Notes: generated by a model from the letters alone, not told the origin. Positions 8,661 through 17,515 are shown, counted from the stretch's first letter. The stretch: 32,707 nt of DNA from Thermoanaerobaculia bacterium (GCA_028066595.1 JALCBJ010000075.1:1-32707); one strand, 5' to 3'. Numbers and translations are program-made.

Positions 8661-10272
8661 CTAGCACCCCTCGGCCCAGCTTTGACACGTGCCGTCCTCG
8701 AACCCGTCGGCGAATACGGCGCTGAAGGTGCCCCGGACATGAATGTCGAACACGGATTCTGCCGCGCGATACAGATAGGGTCCGGTGAAAACGGCATGTC
8801 GCGGAACGAAATCCCTCAGGCCGTACTCATTGAGATCGTAGTAGTCACCAAAGTAGTCGACCACGGCGTTGTCGCACGGATCGTTGTACGTGCCGCCGGT
8901 AGCAGTGAGTTCACGAAGCGTGTTGGCCGCGGTCCTCGCGGGGAGCCGACCGAGATCCCAGAGACGTTCGAATCCGGATCCGAAGAGGCCCGAGTTCTCC
9001 ATACCGTAGTGAAGGAAAGGAGAGCCGTTGAACGACACATCGAGGAAGTGGTAGTTGGGAAGTTGGTCCTCGATCGTCTTGATGGTTTCGGTGGCTTTCG
9101 CGACACCGAGCGCCACACAACCGTCCGCATCGAGACAGTGGTCGATGTCGTGAATGCGCATCTGATCTTCGTAGGGACTGTGGCTGACGTTCTCGACGAA
9201 TGCCAGGTAGGTATCACCGTCGTAAACGAATAGTTGGGGTGAAGACACCTGACTGCCGAGGCCGGCGAATCGGCGGATCGACGTGTCGGCGGGATTCTCT
9301 GGATCGCCCACCTGCCAGATCTCCAATCTCAGCGGACCGTTCTGTTTCCGACCGTCAGATGTCGCGAAGTACGTCTTGCCGTCCACTACTAGAGCGGTGA
9401 CGAACTGGGACGCCGGCATGTCGCCCACCTCGCCCTCGAAGACCCCGCAATTTGTGCCAGCCCACGGGCTCGACACATACCGCGCCCGACGTCGCCTCGG
9501 TCACGTCGTACACTTTCACGCCGCCGTCGTCACCCTCGCTCCCCTGGTCGGCTGCATAGGCGTAGATCCGGCCGTTGGTGTCCCACACCAGACTGACGTC
9601 GTAGGAGTCGATGTTCTCGGGATCCTGGTAGTTCTGCGTCAGCCGGAACGTCGTGGAGTCGAACGTCCAGATCGCCAGACCGGCTCCGTGGCGTCCCGCG
9701 ATCGCGATGTAGTACAGGTCGCCGTCCCGGATCACATCCAGAGCATTGAGATAGAAATCATGTTCGCCGTAGTTGGGAAAGAAAACCCATTCATCGTAGC
9801 CCCAAGGATCTGGCCAGCCGTCCTTCAGATCTCGCTGCGTTGGGTTCTCCGGATCTGCCCTCAGATCCCAAACCGCAAGGCCGGCGTTGTAAACGACGAA
9901 GACCCAATCGGCTTGTGAAGCGTTCTCGTCTCGTCGACCCGGAACCGTGACGTCGTGAAAGATCTCATACCCATACTTTGCTCCGGGAATCGTGGTGGTC
10001 GTGAACGAGGTACTGTCACGGAGCGCCGGCAGAGTGTGTCCGTTCACACCGAGCCGCATCACGCCCAGGGGAACGTCAGCGAGGCGCAGCAGGATCTCGC
10101 CCGAATCGGGATCCAGAGGCCAAAGAGACACACCCGGTGCCAGAGTCTCGTCGAACTGAGGAACAGGACGCGCTGGAGTATCGGCCTCACAGGCCCCGTC
10201 GGCTGCTGAGGAAAGCAGTGAGACGAGAACGAAGCAGAAGGCTGGACGCAAGTGAGCTGAGTACGAGTCCAC
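8661..10272 (-). pseudogene. Exported LVIVD-like propeller protein, frameshifted
   Basis: Two minus-strand frames, 10272-9355 and 9476-8661, together match the intact neighbour at 10524-13523. The first has a signal peptide (ending SSAADG), the CEADTPARPVPQFD start and LVIVD-like repeats such as GLAVWDLRADPENPT. The second continues with CGVFEGEVGD, QVSSPQLFVYDGDTYLAF and TGGTYNDPCDN. The switch falls near 9450, at AAATT on the coding strand, where one extra base would explain it. The start is GTG 10272 behind AAGGAG. The protein ends with FADGFEDG and CQSWAEGC. A real frameshift or an assembly error in a short homopolymer are both possible. If intact it would be a secreted protein of about 530 residues of unknown function. 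Confidence 0.75.
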
Positions 10273-10319
10273 GTTTTTCTCCTTCGGAGGTCGTCCACAG
10301 TGAAGTGAGCCGGCAGCAA

Positions 10320-10348
10320 TGTCGATGCTTTTATAGCACTAATCGACA
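10320..10348 (-). promoter_or_regulatory. Extended -10 promoter inside a perfect dyad
   Basis: On the minus strand TGCTATAAA (10338-10330) is an extended -10 element, about 50 bases before GTG 10272. It is bracketed by a perfect inverted repeat, TGTCGAT (10320-10326) and ATCGACA (10342-10348), separated by 15 bases. The arrangement suggests a repressor or activator site on the promoter of the frameshifted gene. No good -35 is present, which fits an extended -10 or an activator-dependent promoter. Confidence 0.45.
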
Positions 10349-10354
10349 CACACA

Positions 10355-10369
10355 ATGCCCTGAGGGCAT
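10355..10369. repeat. Palindrome ATGCCC-TGA-GGGCAT
   Basis: This is a perfect six-base inverted repeat with a three-base centre, just upstream of the promoter at 10320-10348. It may be a second regulator site or a small hairpin; no T-tract follows on either strand. Confidence 0.35.
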
Positions 10370-10430
10370 AGCAGCGTGGTGGCTGAAGATTCGAACAGCC
10401 GCCTGCGGATCTGGCGGTTGGCCGCCATGT

Positions 10431-10467
10431 CCAAACAAGAAAAGGACCTGCCCCGAAGAGCAGGTCC
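10431..10467 (-). terminator. Intrinsic terminator of the 999-residue protein gene
   Basis: On the minus strand GGACCTGC, an eight-base loop and GCAGGTCC form a perfect eight-base stem, followed at once by TTTTCTTGTTTGG. It lies 57 bases after the stop codon at 10524. Confidence 0.85.
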
Positions 10468-10523
10468 CTATTCCGTGCAACGCCTAGTGCGCCGTGAGTG
10501 CTAGTTGGCTGGGCGCTGCCCCC

Positions 10524-13523
10524 TCACGGGCAGGTTCCAAACTCCAGGTTCGTCTCCAGCAGCACCTCGTTGCCGAACAGAACCGAGGAGATTGGAAAGT
10601 TCGGCGTCGGGGCGTTGCTCGGGAACGCGTGGGTAAAGATGTAGGCGACGCCGGTGTTCGAGGTGGGAGCCTCCGCCAAATACGAAGGGGTTTCCGAGCT
10701 CGAAGCCCGCTCCCAATCAAACAGAAACGTGAACGCCCCTTCTTCGGCCACCTCGAGATCGAAATCGATGTCCACACCGGTCGGACAGATCACCTTGGTG
10801 AAAGGAAATGGCTTGCAGCATGGTGCGGTCGGGTTCCCGGCGGTCTGGATACTCGACAGCGCGATGTCGAATTCGACGATCTGCGGAGTCACCGAATCTT
10901 GCACTGTGACAGAATCCGTCTGAGACACCGATCCTGCAGACGAGCAGTTAGACAGGCTTACCTTGTAGGTGTAGGTGCCGGCACCCTGCCAGAGGTACTC
11001 GACCGTGTCGACCGACGTATCCTGGGTCACACAGTTCTTGTTCGCGTTGAAGCTGCAGGGTGACCCGGTCAGGTCGGGATCCTCGATCTCCCAGGTCCAC
11101 GTTGTCGTATCCAGAGCCGGAGCCTGTAGCACCGCGCCCGATCCGTTGACCACCGGATCGGATAGAGGACCATTGAACGTAGGATCACCGACCGGCTGGA
11201 AGGTAATCGCTTGCGACAGGGTGTCCAGCACAGGGCCCGCTACTTCGCTGACCTCGAACTCCACCGTCACCGTCCCACCAGCTTTTGCTGCCACGCTGCC
11301 CCTCCGCACCGGGTCGACACCGACGAGGTGCGCGAAGCCCGACTTCGGCGCAGGACAGCCCACATCCCAACTCTGACAGTCGCCACTCTCGAAACCGTCA
11401 GCGAAGATCAGATCGAAGGTCAGACCACTGGAATCCCACGCGCAGGCGAACGATTCGCCGCTCAGGTCGTCGCCAACCGCCACGGTTCCGTCGCAGCCGC
11501 TGATGGGCTCGCCGTCGACCAGCCATTGCCATTCCACCGCGCCACGGCCTGCGGCTGTCGCTTGCAGGTTGACCAGCTGACATTCCGGAAACGTGGTACC
11601 GCCGGAATCCAACATCACCGCATCGACCTCTGGATCCTTCAGGCTGAAAACGACGTCTTCGGGGTCCTGGGCCGTATCGCCACAGCTTGCACTCATGTTC
11701 CACGCCGAGACCGTCACGCTGGTATCGGTGCAACGGCCGCTCGCCTGGCACTGGAAAGTCATGGTGTGCACGTCGTCGAAGGTCGCGTCGCAACCGTTGG
11801 CGTTGGCGGGTACCGGGAAGTCGTCAACGTCGGGATTGCCGACGGTCGCGAACCAGCACCAATCCGCACTGCCGGCGAGACAGTTCAGCACCTCGGTTTC
11901 GAGAGCGACCTGCTCGTCCATCCAGAACGTGTTGGGCTCGATCGAGCCACCGGTCTGAAGCCGCGGGACGATTGAAGGATCGTTGGTCTGCTGGGTGCCG
12001 CCGCGCACGTGGATGTCGAAGATGCTATTGCCGGCACGGTAGAGGTAGGGACCGGTGAAGACGGCATGGCGGGGCTTGAAGTGCCTGAAGCCGTAGTCGT
12101 TATTTCTATAATAGTCACCGAAGTAGTCGACCACCTCGTTGTCGCAGGGGTCGTTGTAGGTGCCGCCGGTGTCGGTGATCTCGGGCAGCGAGTTGGGCGC
12201 GATGGTCGCAGGCAGCTGACCTAGGTCCCACAGGCGTTCGTATCCGGAGCCGGAGAGGCCGGAGTCGACACCGAAATGAAGGAACGGCGCGCCATCGCTG
12301 AACGACATGTCGAGGAACTTGCGGGAGCCTTCGGACCTGACCGTCTCGGTCGCCTTGGCCGTGCCGAGCGTGGTGCAGCCGTTGCCGTCGAGGCAGTGAC
12401 CGACGTCGTGGATGCGCATCTGCTCGGGGGGGCTGCCGCCGACATACTCCACCAGGGCCAGGTACGTAGCGCCGTCGAAGGAGAAGAGTTGGGGCGAGGA
12501 GACCCTTGTGTCCAGGCCCTGAAACCTGCGCACGGAGGCGCCGCTCGGTGTCGACTGCGGATCCTCCGGATTCGCCACTTCCCAGATCTCGAACAGCAAC
12601 GGTGAGCTAATGTGGTTGGCGTCCGACACGGCGATATAGGTCTCGCCATTGGCGACGATGGCGTCGACGAACTGGGGTTTGACGATATCGCCCACCTTGC
12701 CCTCGTAGACGCCCGGGCAGCTATAGCTGCCTTCGGGCTCCACGCACAGTGAGCCCGAGACTGCTTGGGTGACGTCGTAGACCTTGATGCCGCCCGAGTT
12801 GCCAACACCCTGATCCGTGGCAAAGGCGTACACACGACCGTTGGTGTCCTCGACCAGGCTGACGTCCTGGGACGCGATGTTGTCGGGATCCTGGTACTTC
12901 TGCTCCAGCTGGCCTGCAGCGATGTCGTAGACCCACAGCGCGACGCCGACATGATGGTTCGAGGCGGTCGCGATATAGAGCTGACCGCCGACACGAACGA
13001 CGTCGACCGCCCTGGTCCAGAAGTCGCCCTCGGCGAAATTCGGATGCTCGGCCCAGGCACCGAGGAAGCCGTCCTTCTGAGCCCGCAACGTGGGCTCTTC
13101 GGGATCGGTACGGATGTCCCAGACCTGGAGACCCGCGCTATAGGCGACGACCACGAAGTCGGCCTGCGATGCGTTCTCGTCTTTCGAGCCCGCGATGGCC
13201 ACGTCCTGGAAGAGCTCGTGACCGTCTTGCTGGCCGGGAACGCTCTGGGTGGCGTAGTCCGTACTATCGCGATCGGGGTCTATCACGAAGCCGTTGACCT
13301 GCAATCGCGTTACCCCCAGCGGCACCTCTGCTGGCTTCAGCATGACCTCGCCCGTGCCCGGATCGAGCGGCCAGAGGGAGACGCCGGGCGCCAGGTCGGG
13401 ATCGAATTGAGGCACCGGACGCGCCGGGGTATCGGACTCGCATACCCCATGAGCCGCCGTGGAGAGGAGCGGGAAGAGAACGAGGCACAGAACTGGAAGC
13501 AGGCGCGCTGGGAGTGAGGTCAC
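10524..13523 (-). CDS. Large exported LVIVD-like propeller protein with DGFE motif
   Basis: The frame is open from 13631, but GTG 13523, with GGAG nine bases upstream, starts directly at a signal peptide (SLPARLLPVLCLVLFPLLS...HG). Mature residues begin CESDTPARPVPQFD. Residues ~30-530 match the frameshifted neighbour and contain LVIVD-like segments (GLQVWDIRTDPEEPT, GGIKVYDVTQAVSG, VSSPQLFSFDGATYLALV), so a beta-propeller is likely. A cysteine-rich region with PKD-like features follows. FADGFESGDCQSW lies at residues 707-719; in the neighbour the same motif sits at the very C-terminus. Here another ~280 residues with beta-sandwich character follow (TYTYKVSLSNCSSAGS). The many cysteines fit a disulfide-bonded extracellular protein. 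Its function is unknown; surface attachment or binding is plausible. Confidence 0.8.
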   Translation of the reverse strand: MTSLPARLLPVLCLVLFPLLSTAAHGVCESDTPARPVPQFDPDLAPGVSLWPLDPGTGEVMLKPAEVPLGVTRLQVNGFVIDPDRDSTDYATQSVPGQQDGHELFQDVAIAGSKDENASQADFVVVAYSAGLQVWDIRTDPEEPTLRAQKDGFLGAWAEHPNFAEGDFWTRAVDVVRVGGQLYIATASNHHVGVALWVYDIAAGQLEQKYQDPDNIASQDVSLVEDTNGRVYAFATDQGVGNSGGIKVYDVTQAVSGSLCVEPEGSYSCPGVYEGKVGDIVKPQFVDAIVANGETYIAVSDANHISSPLLFEIWEVANPEDPQSTPSGASVRRFQGLDTRVSSPQLFSFDGATYLALVEYVGGSPPEQMRIHDVGHCLDGNGCTTLGTAKATETVRSEGSRKFLDMSFSDGAPFLHFGVDSGLSGSGYERLWDLGQLPATIAPNSLPEITDTGGTYNDPCDNEVVDYFGDYYRNNDYGFRHFKPRHAVFTGPYLYRAGNSIFDIHVRGGTQQTNDPSIVPRLQTGGSIEPNTFWMDEQVALETEVLNCLAGSADWCWFATVGNPDVDDFPVPANANGCDATFDDVHTMTFQCQASGRCTDTSVTVSAWNMSASCGDTAQDPEDVVFSLKDPEVDAVMLDSGGTTFPECQLVNLQATAAGRGAVEWQWLVDGEPISGCDGTVAVGDDLSGESFACAWDSSGLTFDLIFADGFESGDCQSWDVGCPAPKSGFAHLVGVDPVRRGSVAAKAGGTVTVEFEVSEVAGPVLDTLSQAITFQPVGDPTFNGPLSDPVVNGSGAVLQAPALDTTTWTWEIEDPDLTGSPCSFNANKNCVTQDTSVDTVEYLWQGAGTYTYKVSLSNCSSAGSVSQTDSVTVQDSVTPQIVEFDIALSSIQTAGNPTAPCCKPFPFTKVICPTGVDIDFDLEVAEEGAFTFLFDWERASSSETPSYLAEAPTSNTGVAYIFTHAFPSNAPTPNFPISSVLFGNEVLLETNLEFGTCP

Positions 13524-13588
13524 GTTTTCCGTCTCCAGGGGTGAGCGGTTCGCAGATAGATAGTTGTAGGTCGCGCGAATGGAACGCA

Positions 13589-13603
13589 ATGTTGTCACAA
13601 CAT
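13589..13603. promoter_or_regulatory. Palindrome ATGTTGT-C-ACAACAT upstream of the exported protein gene
   Basis: This is a perfect 15-base palindrome 66-80 bases before GTG 13523. On the minus strand TTGTCA (13615-13610), a five-of-six -35 match, lies just upstream, so the palindrome occupies the spacer and -10 region of a possible promoter. A dimeric regulator site is the simplest reading. Confidence 0.4.
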
Positions 13604-13648
13604 GAACGACTTGACAAGGACCGGAACGCATCTTTACAAAAGAGATCC

Positions 13649-13716
13649 AGGCGCCCTGCGGTCAAGGAGTTAGCCGAAATCGAGGCGCCCTGCGGTCAAG
13701 GAGTTAGCGGAAATCG
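13649..13716. repeat. Tandem duplication, 34-base unit, two copies
   Basis: The 34 bases at 13649-13682, starting AGGCGCCCTGCGGTCAAGG, are repeated at 13683-13716 with a single C-to-G difference near the end of the unit. The copies abut without a gap. They lie between the terminator at 13794 and the promoter region of the 10524-13523 gene. No function is visible; replication slippage is the likely origin. Confidence 0.9.
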
Positions 13717-13793
13717 CAGAATAGCATAATGGTAGGACAGCGGGGCGTCGCTCCATCGTAGATCGAGAGCTCTGCACCCGCCTCAAGAATGCG

Positions 13794-13824
13794 AAAAAGG
13801 GACCCGCCCGAAGGGGCAGGTCCC
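13794..13824 (-). terminator. Intrinsic terminator of the 471-residue protein gene
   Basis: On the minus strand GGGACCTGCCC and GGGCGGGTCCC form an 11-base stem with one G-U pair and a tight four-base loop CTTC, followed by TTTTT. It begins about 48 bases after the stop codon at 13872. The stem resembles that of the terminator at 10431-10467. Confidence 0.9.
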
Positions 13825-13871
13825 TGATTCCGAGCTACGAGACTATGCTCGCAGCTCCACCGATCCCATCA

Positions 13872-15287
13872 TCAGTTGTCGATGACGCAGGGCACCGCGG
13901 GGCCGCCCGGGAACTGGGGATCGCAGACGTCGGTCAGCGTCAGATCGGAATCGCTGCAGGCGCTGGTCAGCTCGACGGCCTGGAGGCCGACCGAGTAACG
14001 ACCGTTGGCGCTGTGGCTGACAGCCACGTAGCTCTGCGCACCCTCGGCGTAGACCGGGTTGAAGTTGCCGTCGACTCCCGTGTCATCACCGACAGCCAGA
14101 TTCAGGAACATCCAGCCCGAGCCCCAAGGCGACTGGATGCCGCTGAAGGCCAGGTTTGTCGAGGAGATGTTCTGAGTCTCCAGCGGGAAGCAGGCCGAAT
14201 CCGAGCCCGGGGACGGCGGCGAGATGACGCCACCAGGACCGGCACGGCAGAGCTCCGTCGCGTTCTCGAACTCATCGAAGGCGATGACCTCGACCTCGTT
14301 CAGCGGGTGCCAGGACGGACCGGCGGCGAGGCTGCCCGGGGCACCGCAAGCGTAGCCGGCCGGATCGATATCCAACGACGTGGAGTCGCGCCAGACCAGG
14401 AAGTTGGTACCGCCGCTGAACGCAGCGTTGTTCAGGTAGCGAGCACCCCATGTGGCGCCGAGCGGCTCGCGGTTGTCGTCGTTGCCGTCCGCGGACGTGT
14501 AGCGCGAGTAGAACGTGTAACCGTTCGCGCTGCCGTCGAAGCCGTCTTCGGCCTCGATGTGGACCAGCGGCTCGCCCTGGGCAAAGTCGTTGGTCGGATC
14601 GAGGATGAAGTACTCACCCCACAGCTGGTTGTTGTTGTTCGCGACCGGATCTCCACCGCCGAAGTAATCCGGATCGTCCGCAAACTCGGTGGAGCACCGG
14701 TTGGCGCTGTCGATCGTGATGTAACCGCGGGCGATGTTGTCGCCGTAGTCGGCGCCGATGCAGCCACCGATCGGAGCCACGAGCTGACCCGTGTGGCCGT
14801 CAACCAAACGCTGGAAGTTGTCACCGACGACTAGCGGGTTGATGTAGAACGGGAAGAAGTCCTGGCAGTCCTGGAAATCGCCGTCCCACTCGGGATGCCA
14901 CGGCAGGTAGGCCGGATCGTTACCGTGCGGGCTGATGGTGTCGCCCGGGTCGGACTGGTCGTCCGCGGTGAGCGGCAGGTTGCCGTTCTCGAAGACATCA
15001 CGGAGGTTGACGATCTGGATGTCGTAGCCGGTCAGGAAGACGTCGAAGTCGATCGACGGATACGACCAGTCAGTCCAGAGCGTCACGTGAGCGAGCGCTG
15101 GAGCGGCGGACGCATTGTTGATCGAGAAGATCGTGTTCGTTCCGTTGGAACTGTTCAGATCCACCTCGAAGTACGGAAGCAGGAGGGTCGCCGCCGGAAC
15201 CGCGTCGATGGTACACATTTCGGCAATCGCCGGACCACCAACGAGAAGGAGCGTCGACACCATGAGAACGAGAGCAAGTCTCTTCAT
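13872..15287 (-). CDS. Exported protein of unknown function
   Basis: The 471-residue protein has a clear signal peptide (MKRLALVLMVSTLLLVGGPAIA, cut before EMCTIDA). GAGGAAAG lies nine bases before ATG 15287. The mature part starts with AATLLLPYFEVDL, a segment I recall from uncharacterised exported proteins of Acidobacteriota and related groups. It is rich in aspartate, asparagine and aromatic residues, has ten or so cysteines and no membrane segment, so it is probably a beta-rich periplasmic or extracellular protein stabilised by disulfides. No catalytic motif is recognised. It has its own strong terminator and an upstream promoter, so it is transcribed alone. It lies beside other exported proteins, which suggests a surface role but proves nothing. 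Confidence 0.8.
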   Translation of the reverse strand: MKRLALVLMVSTLLLVGGPAIAEMCTIDAVPAATLLLPYFEVDLNSSNGTNTIFSINNASAAPALAHVTLWTDWSYPSIDFDVFLTGYDIQIVNLRDVFENGNLPLTADDQSDPGDTISPHGNDPAYLPWHPEWDGDFQDCQDFFPFYINPLVVGDNFQRLVDGHTGQLVAPIGGCIGADYGDNIARGYITIDSANRCSTEFADDPDYFGGGDPVANNNNQLWGEYFILDPTNDFAQGEPLVHIEAEDGFDGSANGYTFYSRYTSADGNDDNREPLGATWGARYLNNAAFSGGTNFLVWRDSTSLDIDPAGYACGAPGSLAAGPSWHPLNEVEVIAFDEFENATELCRAGPGGVISPPSPGSDSACFPLETQNISSTNLAFSGIQSPWGSGWMFLNLAVGDDTGVDGNFNPVYAEGAQSYVAVSHSANGRYSVGLQAVELTSACSDSDLTLTDVCDPQFPGGPAVPCVIDN

Positions 15288-15582
15288 GATTGCTGTCTTT
15301 CCTCAGTTTTCGTACGACTCGCGCTTTCGCGGAGCCTGGAATGAAACATAGAGAACTGCTGGACCTAGAGGCGCCAGCAGTGGTTCCGATCCGTGTCGGA
15401 GAGGAGGGAGGATCGAGTCAGATCCTGCTCCTCGCGGTGTGGCACTCACCTCCTGTTGAAAGTCTCGGAATACCGGTAGCAGTCAAATTCGTGACCTCCG
15501 AGGGGAACTCGACCCTGGTGGGCGACCGGCGCGGAGCCGACCGGACAGCAGTATCGACAACTGGTCCTCGGGACAGGGGGTA

Positions 15583-15611
15583 AAGCTACTGTAATACTCG
15601 ATCCGTGTCAA
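15583..15611 (-). promoter_or_regulatory. Probable promoter of the 471-residue protein gene
   Basis: On the minus strand a perfect TTGACA (15611-15606) is followed after 17 bases by TAGCTT (15588-15583), which keeps the three most conserved -10 positions. Transcription from here would give a leader of roughly 290 bases before ATG 15287. No recognisable riboswitch was seen in that leader. Confidence 0.5.
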
Positions 15612-15627
15612 GACACCGATATAGCAG

Positions 15628-15656
15628 GTAGTGGGTCAGTCAGACTGACTCACTAC
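15628..15656. repeat. 14-base inverted repeat downstream of the FG-GAP gene
   Basis: GTAGTGGGTCAGTC (15628-15641) and GACTGACTCACTAC (15643-15656) are inverted copies with one difference, around a single central base. It lies 36 bases after the stop of the FG-GAP gene and just upstream of the promoter at 15583-15611. There is no T-tract, so it may be either an unusual transcript end or an operator. Confidence 0.6.
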
Positions 15657-15691
15657 GAAGTAGTAGCAACGTGGCGGCAGGCACCTCGCCG

Positions 15692-17515
15692 TCAGGTCTG
15701 CGGCGCCTCCTTGGCGCTCACCTTCCAGGCACTGAGACGTCCGCCACCCTTGCAGCCGGAGACGGCGCTGCCGGTAAACGCTGCCATGCCCTGGGCTTCG
15801 CCGGCGAAGGCGGCGATCACGTCGTCCAGGCCATCACCGTCGAGATCGCGGAGCTCCACGTCGTAGCCCTGGCAGCCGATTCTAGCGCCGGGCGTTTCCG
15901 TGACCAGCTCCTCGGCGAAGCTGCCGTCGCCGTTACCGAGGAGGATGCGCACCAGGCCGAAGTCGTCGAGCGCCGCGAGGTCCGGCACCTCGTCGCCGTC
16001 GGCGTGCCCGACGGCGACGGCACGGAAGGGCTCCCGCTGTAGCAGCGACAGCACGCCGTGTCGCTCCCAGCCGTCCTCCGAACGCAGGAGAACGTCGATT
16101 CCCGAACGCCATTTGCCGAGCACGGTGGCGCGATAGGTCAGCACCAGATCGTCCTTGCCGTCGAGGTTGATGTCGCCGCTCGTCACGGTGTCCACCACGG
16201 CATTCTCCGGAAGGTCCTCGAGCTGAGCGATCTCGGCGGTCATCGGCGACGTGCTCTCCAGCACGAGCCAGGTATTGTTCAGCTGACTCGTGGCGGTCAC
16301 GACGTCTTGCTGGCCGTCGCCGTTGACGTCGAGGAGCGCGAAGCCGTTGCCGAAATTGCGGTCGGTGCTGGGTGACAGCCTGACCGCGGTCCAAGATCCG
16401 TCTCCCTGGCTGAGATGGACGCGGAAGCCCACCGAGCCCTGCATGATCTCGTTCGGATTCCCGGTGTTGCGCTTGGGACCTTCGCCCAATGCCAGGATGT
16501 CGGTCTTACCGTCAGCGTTCCAGTCGACCGCCGCCAGCGCCTTGGAAGCAAAGGCGGAGAGCTTGCCCCTCGAGCCGGGGACGTCGAAGTCGAGGCCGTC
16601 GCTTGCGAGCTCGAAGTTGCCCTGTCCGTCGCCCACCAAGGCCAGGATGCCCCGCAGATGGACGCCGAGCGCCAGGTCGAGATGGCCGTCGCCGTTCCAG
16701 TCGCCGACCGCCGCGTCACCGTAGTCGTAGGCGGCGCGGGGAAAACTCGCTTCGGCCCACCGTCGCCAGTTGCCCTCGCCGTCGCCCAGGAAGATGCTGG
16801 GAACCGGGGCATTCTTGCGCGCCGGCCCGAAGACGATATCGAGATGGCCGTCCTCGTTCATATCGGCCAGGTCGAATCCGTCGCGCCACTGCCCCTTCTG
16901 CGGCAAGCCGCGGTGGAACGGCTGCAGCTCCAGACGATCCACCTGCTCGAGCTCGAACTCGTATCGGGCCTCGATCTCGGCAATCTCTTCGGCGCTCGGC
17001 TTCTTGCCGAAGGTCGAGGGGGAGGGACGACGCCGATCCGGCCGATTGCGATCGAAGACCCTCACCCAGAACGTGTCGTCGCTCTCCTCCTCCACCTGGA
17101 ACGTAGCGCCACCTGGAAAGCGGGCCCAGCCCTCGCGCGGCCGCGAAAACGTCCCCTCTACCTTGGGTAGGGTGGCGATGCGGTACCGATCGCCCTGCTC
17201 GTTGGTGAACCATTCGTACTCCTCTTCGGCCGCCTCGCCGTCGCCGACCTCCGAGTCTCCTTCCGGTGCGTCACGTTCCGCCGCGGGCGTGGCCTCGGCC
17301 TCTTCGTCGGCATCGGTGTCGGCGGCGAGCTCTGATGCCGGCCGCGTCTCGGTCGCGGCCGCTTCGGTCGCCGTCTGAGCCACGGCGGGCCCGGCGAAAA
17401 CGGAGATCAAACAGGCCGACGCCAGCATCAGGCGGGTCCGGGCGGAGGGGATGCGAAACGCCGGCCGGGCGAGGCGGGAGGCGAGCGAAAGGGTAGAGTC
17501 GAGCGTGAAGGGCAT
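15692..17515 (-). CDS. Exported FG-GAP/VCBS repeat protein
   Basis: ATG 17515, with AAGGA seven bases upstream, gives 607 residues; the frame is open further up to 17692. The N-terminus has a long signal sequence ending FAGPAVAQT, then ~50 acidic low-complexity residues, then an aromatic-rich domain of ~100 residues with an arginine/proline-rich end. The rest holds about seven FG-GAP/VCBS units, each with a calcium-type loop: DMNEDGHLD, DWNGDGHLD, DWNADGKTD, DVNGDGQQD, DINLDGKDD, GHADGDEVPD and DLDGDGLDD. Seven units suggest a seven-bladed beta-propeller outside the cytoplasm. It follows the octahaem cytochrome gene by 190 bases on the same strand, with a CCGGCC hairpin between (17685-17702) but no T-tract. 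Co-transcription is possible but unproven. Confidence 0.85.
   Translation of the reverse strand: MPFTLDSTLSLASRLARPAFRIPSARTRLMLASACLISVFAGPAVAQTATEAAATETRPASELAADTDADEEAEATPAAERDAPEGDSEVGDGEAAEEEYEWFTNEQGDRYRIATLPKVEGTFSRPREGWARFPGGATFQVEEESDDTFWVRVFDRNRPDRRRPSPSTFGKKPSAEEIAEIEARYEFELEQVDRLELQPFHRGLPQKGQWRDGFDLADMNEDGHLDIVFGPARKNAPVPSIFLGDGEGNWRRWAEASFPRAAYDYGDAAVGDWNGDGHLDLALGVHLRGILALVGDGQGNFELASDGLDFDVPGSRGKLSAFASKALAAVDWNADGKTDILALGEGPKRNTGNPNEIMQGSVGFRVHLSQGDGSWTAVRLSPSTDRNFGNGFALLDVNGDGQQDVVTATSQLNNTWLVLESTSPMTAEIAQLEDLPENAVVDTVTSGDINLDGKDDLVLTYRATVLGKWRSGIDVLLRSEDGWERHGVLSLLQREPFRAVAVGHADGDEVPDLAALDDFGLVRILLGNGDGSFAEELVTETPGARIGCQGYDVELRDLDGDGLDDVIAAFAGEAQGMAAFTGSAVSGCKGGGRLSAWKVSAKEAPQT

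Noticed and set aside
13845..14834. 329-residue plus-strand ORF
   Set aside because: It is antisense to the exported protein gene with signal peptide, ribosome site and terminator; high GC creates long antisense frames.
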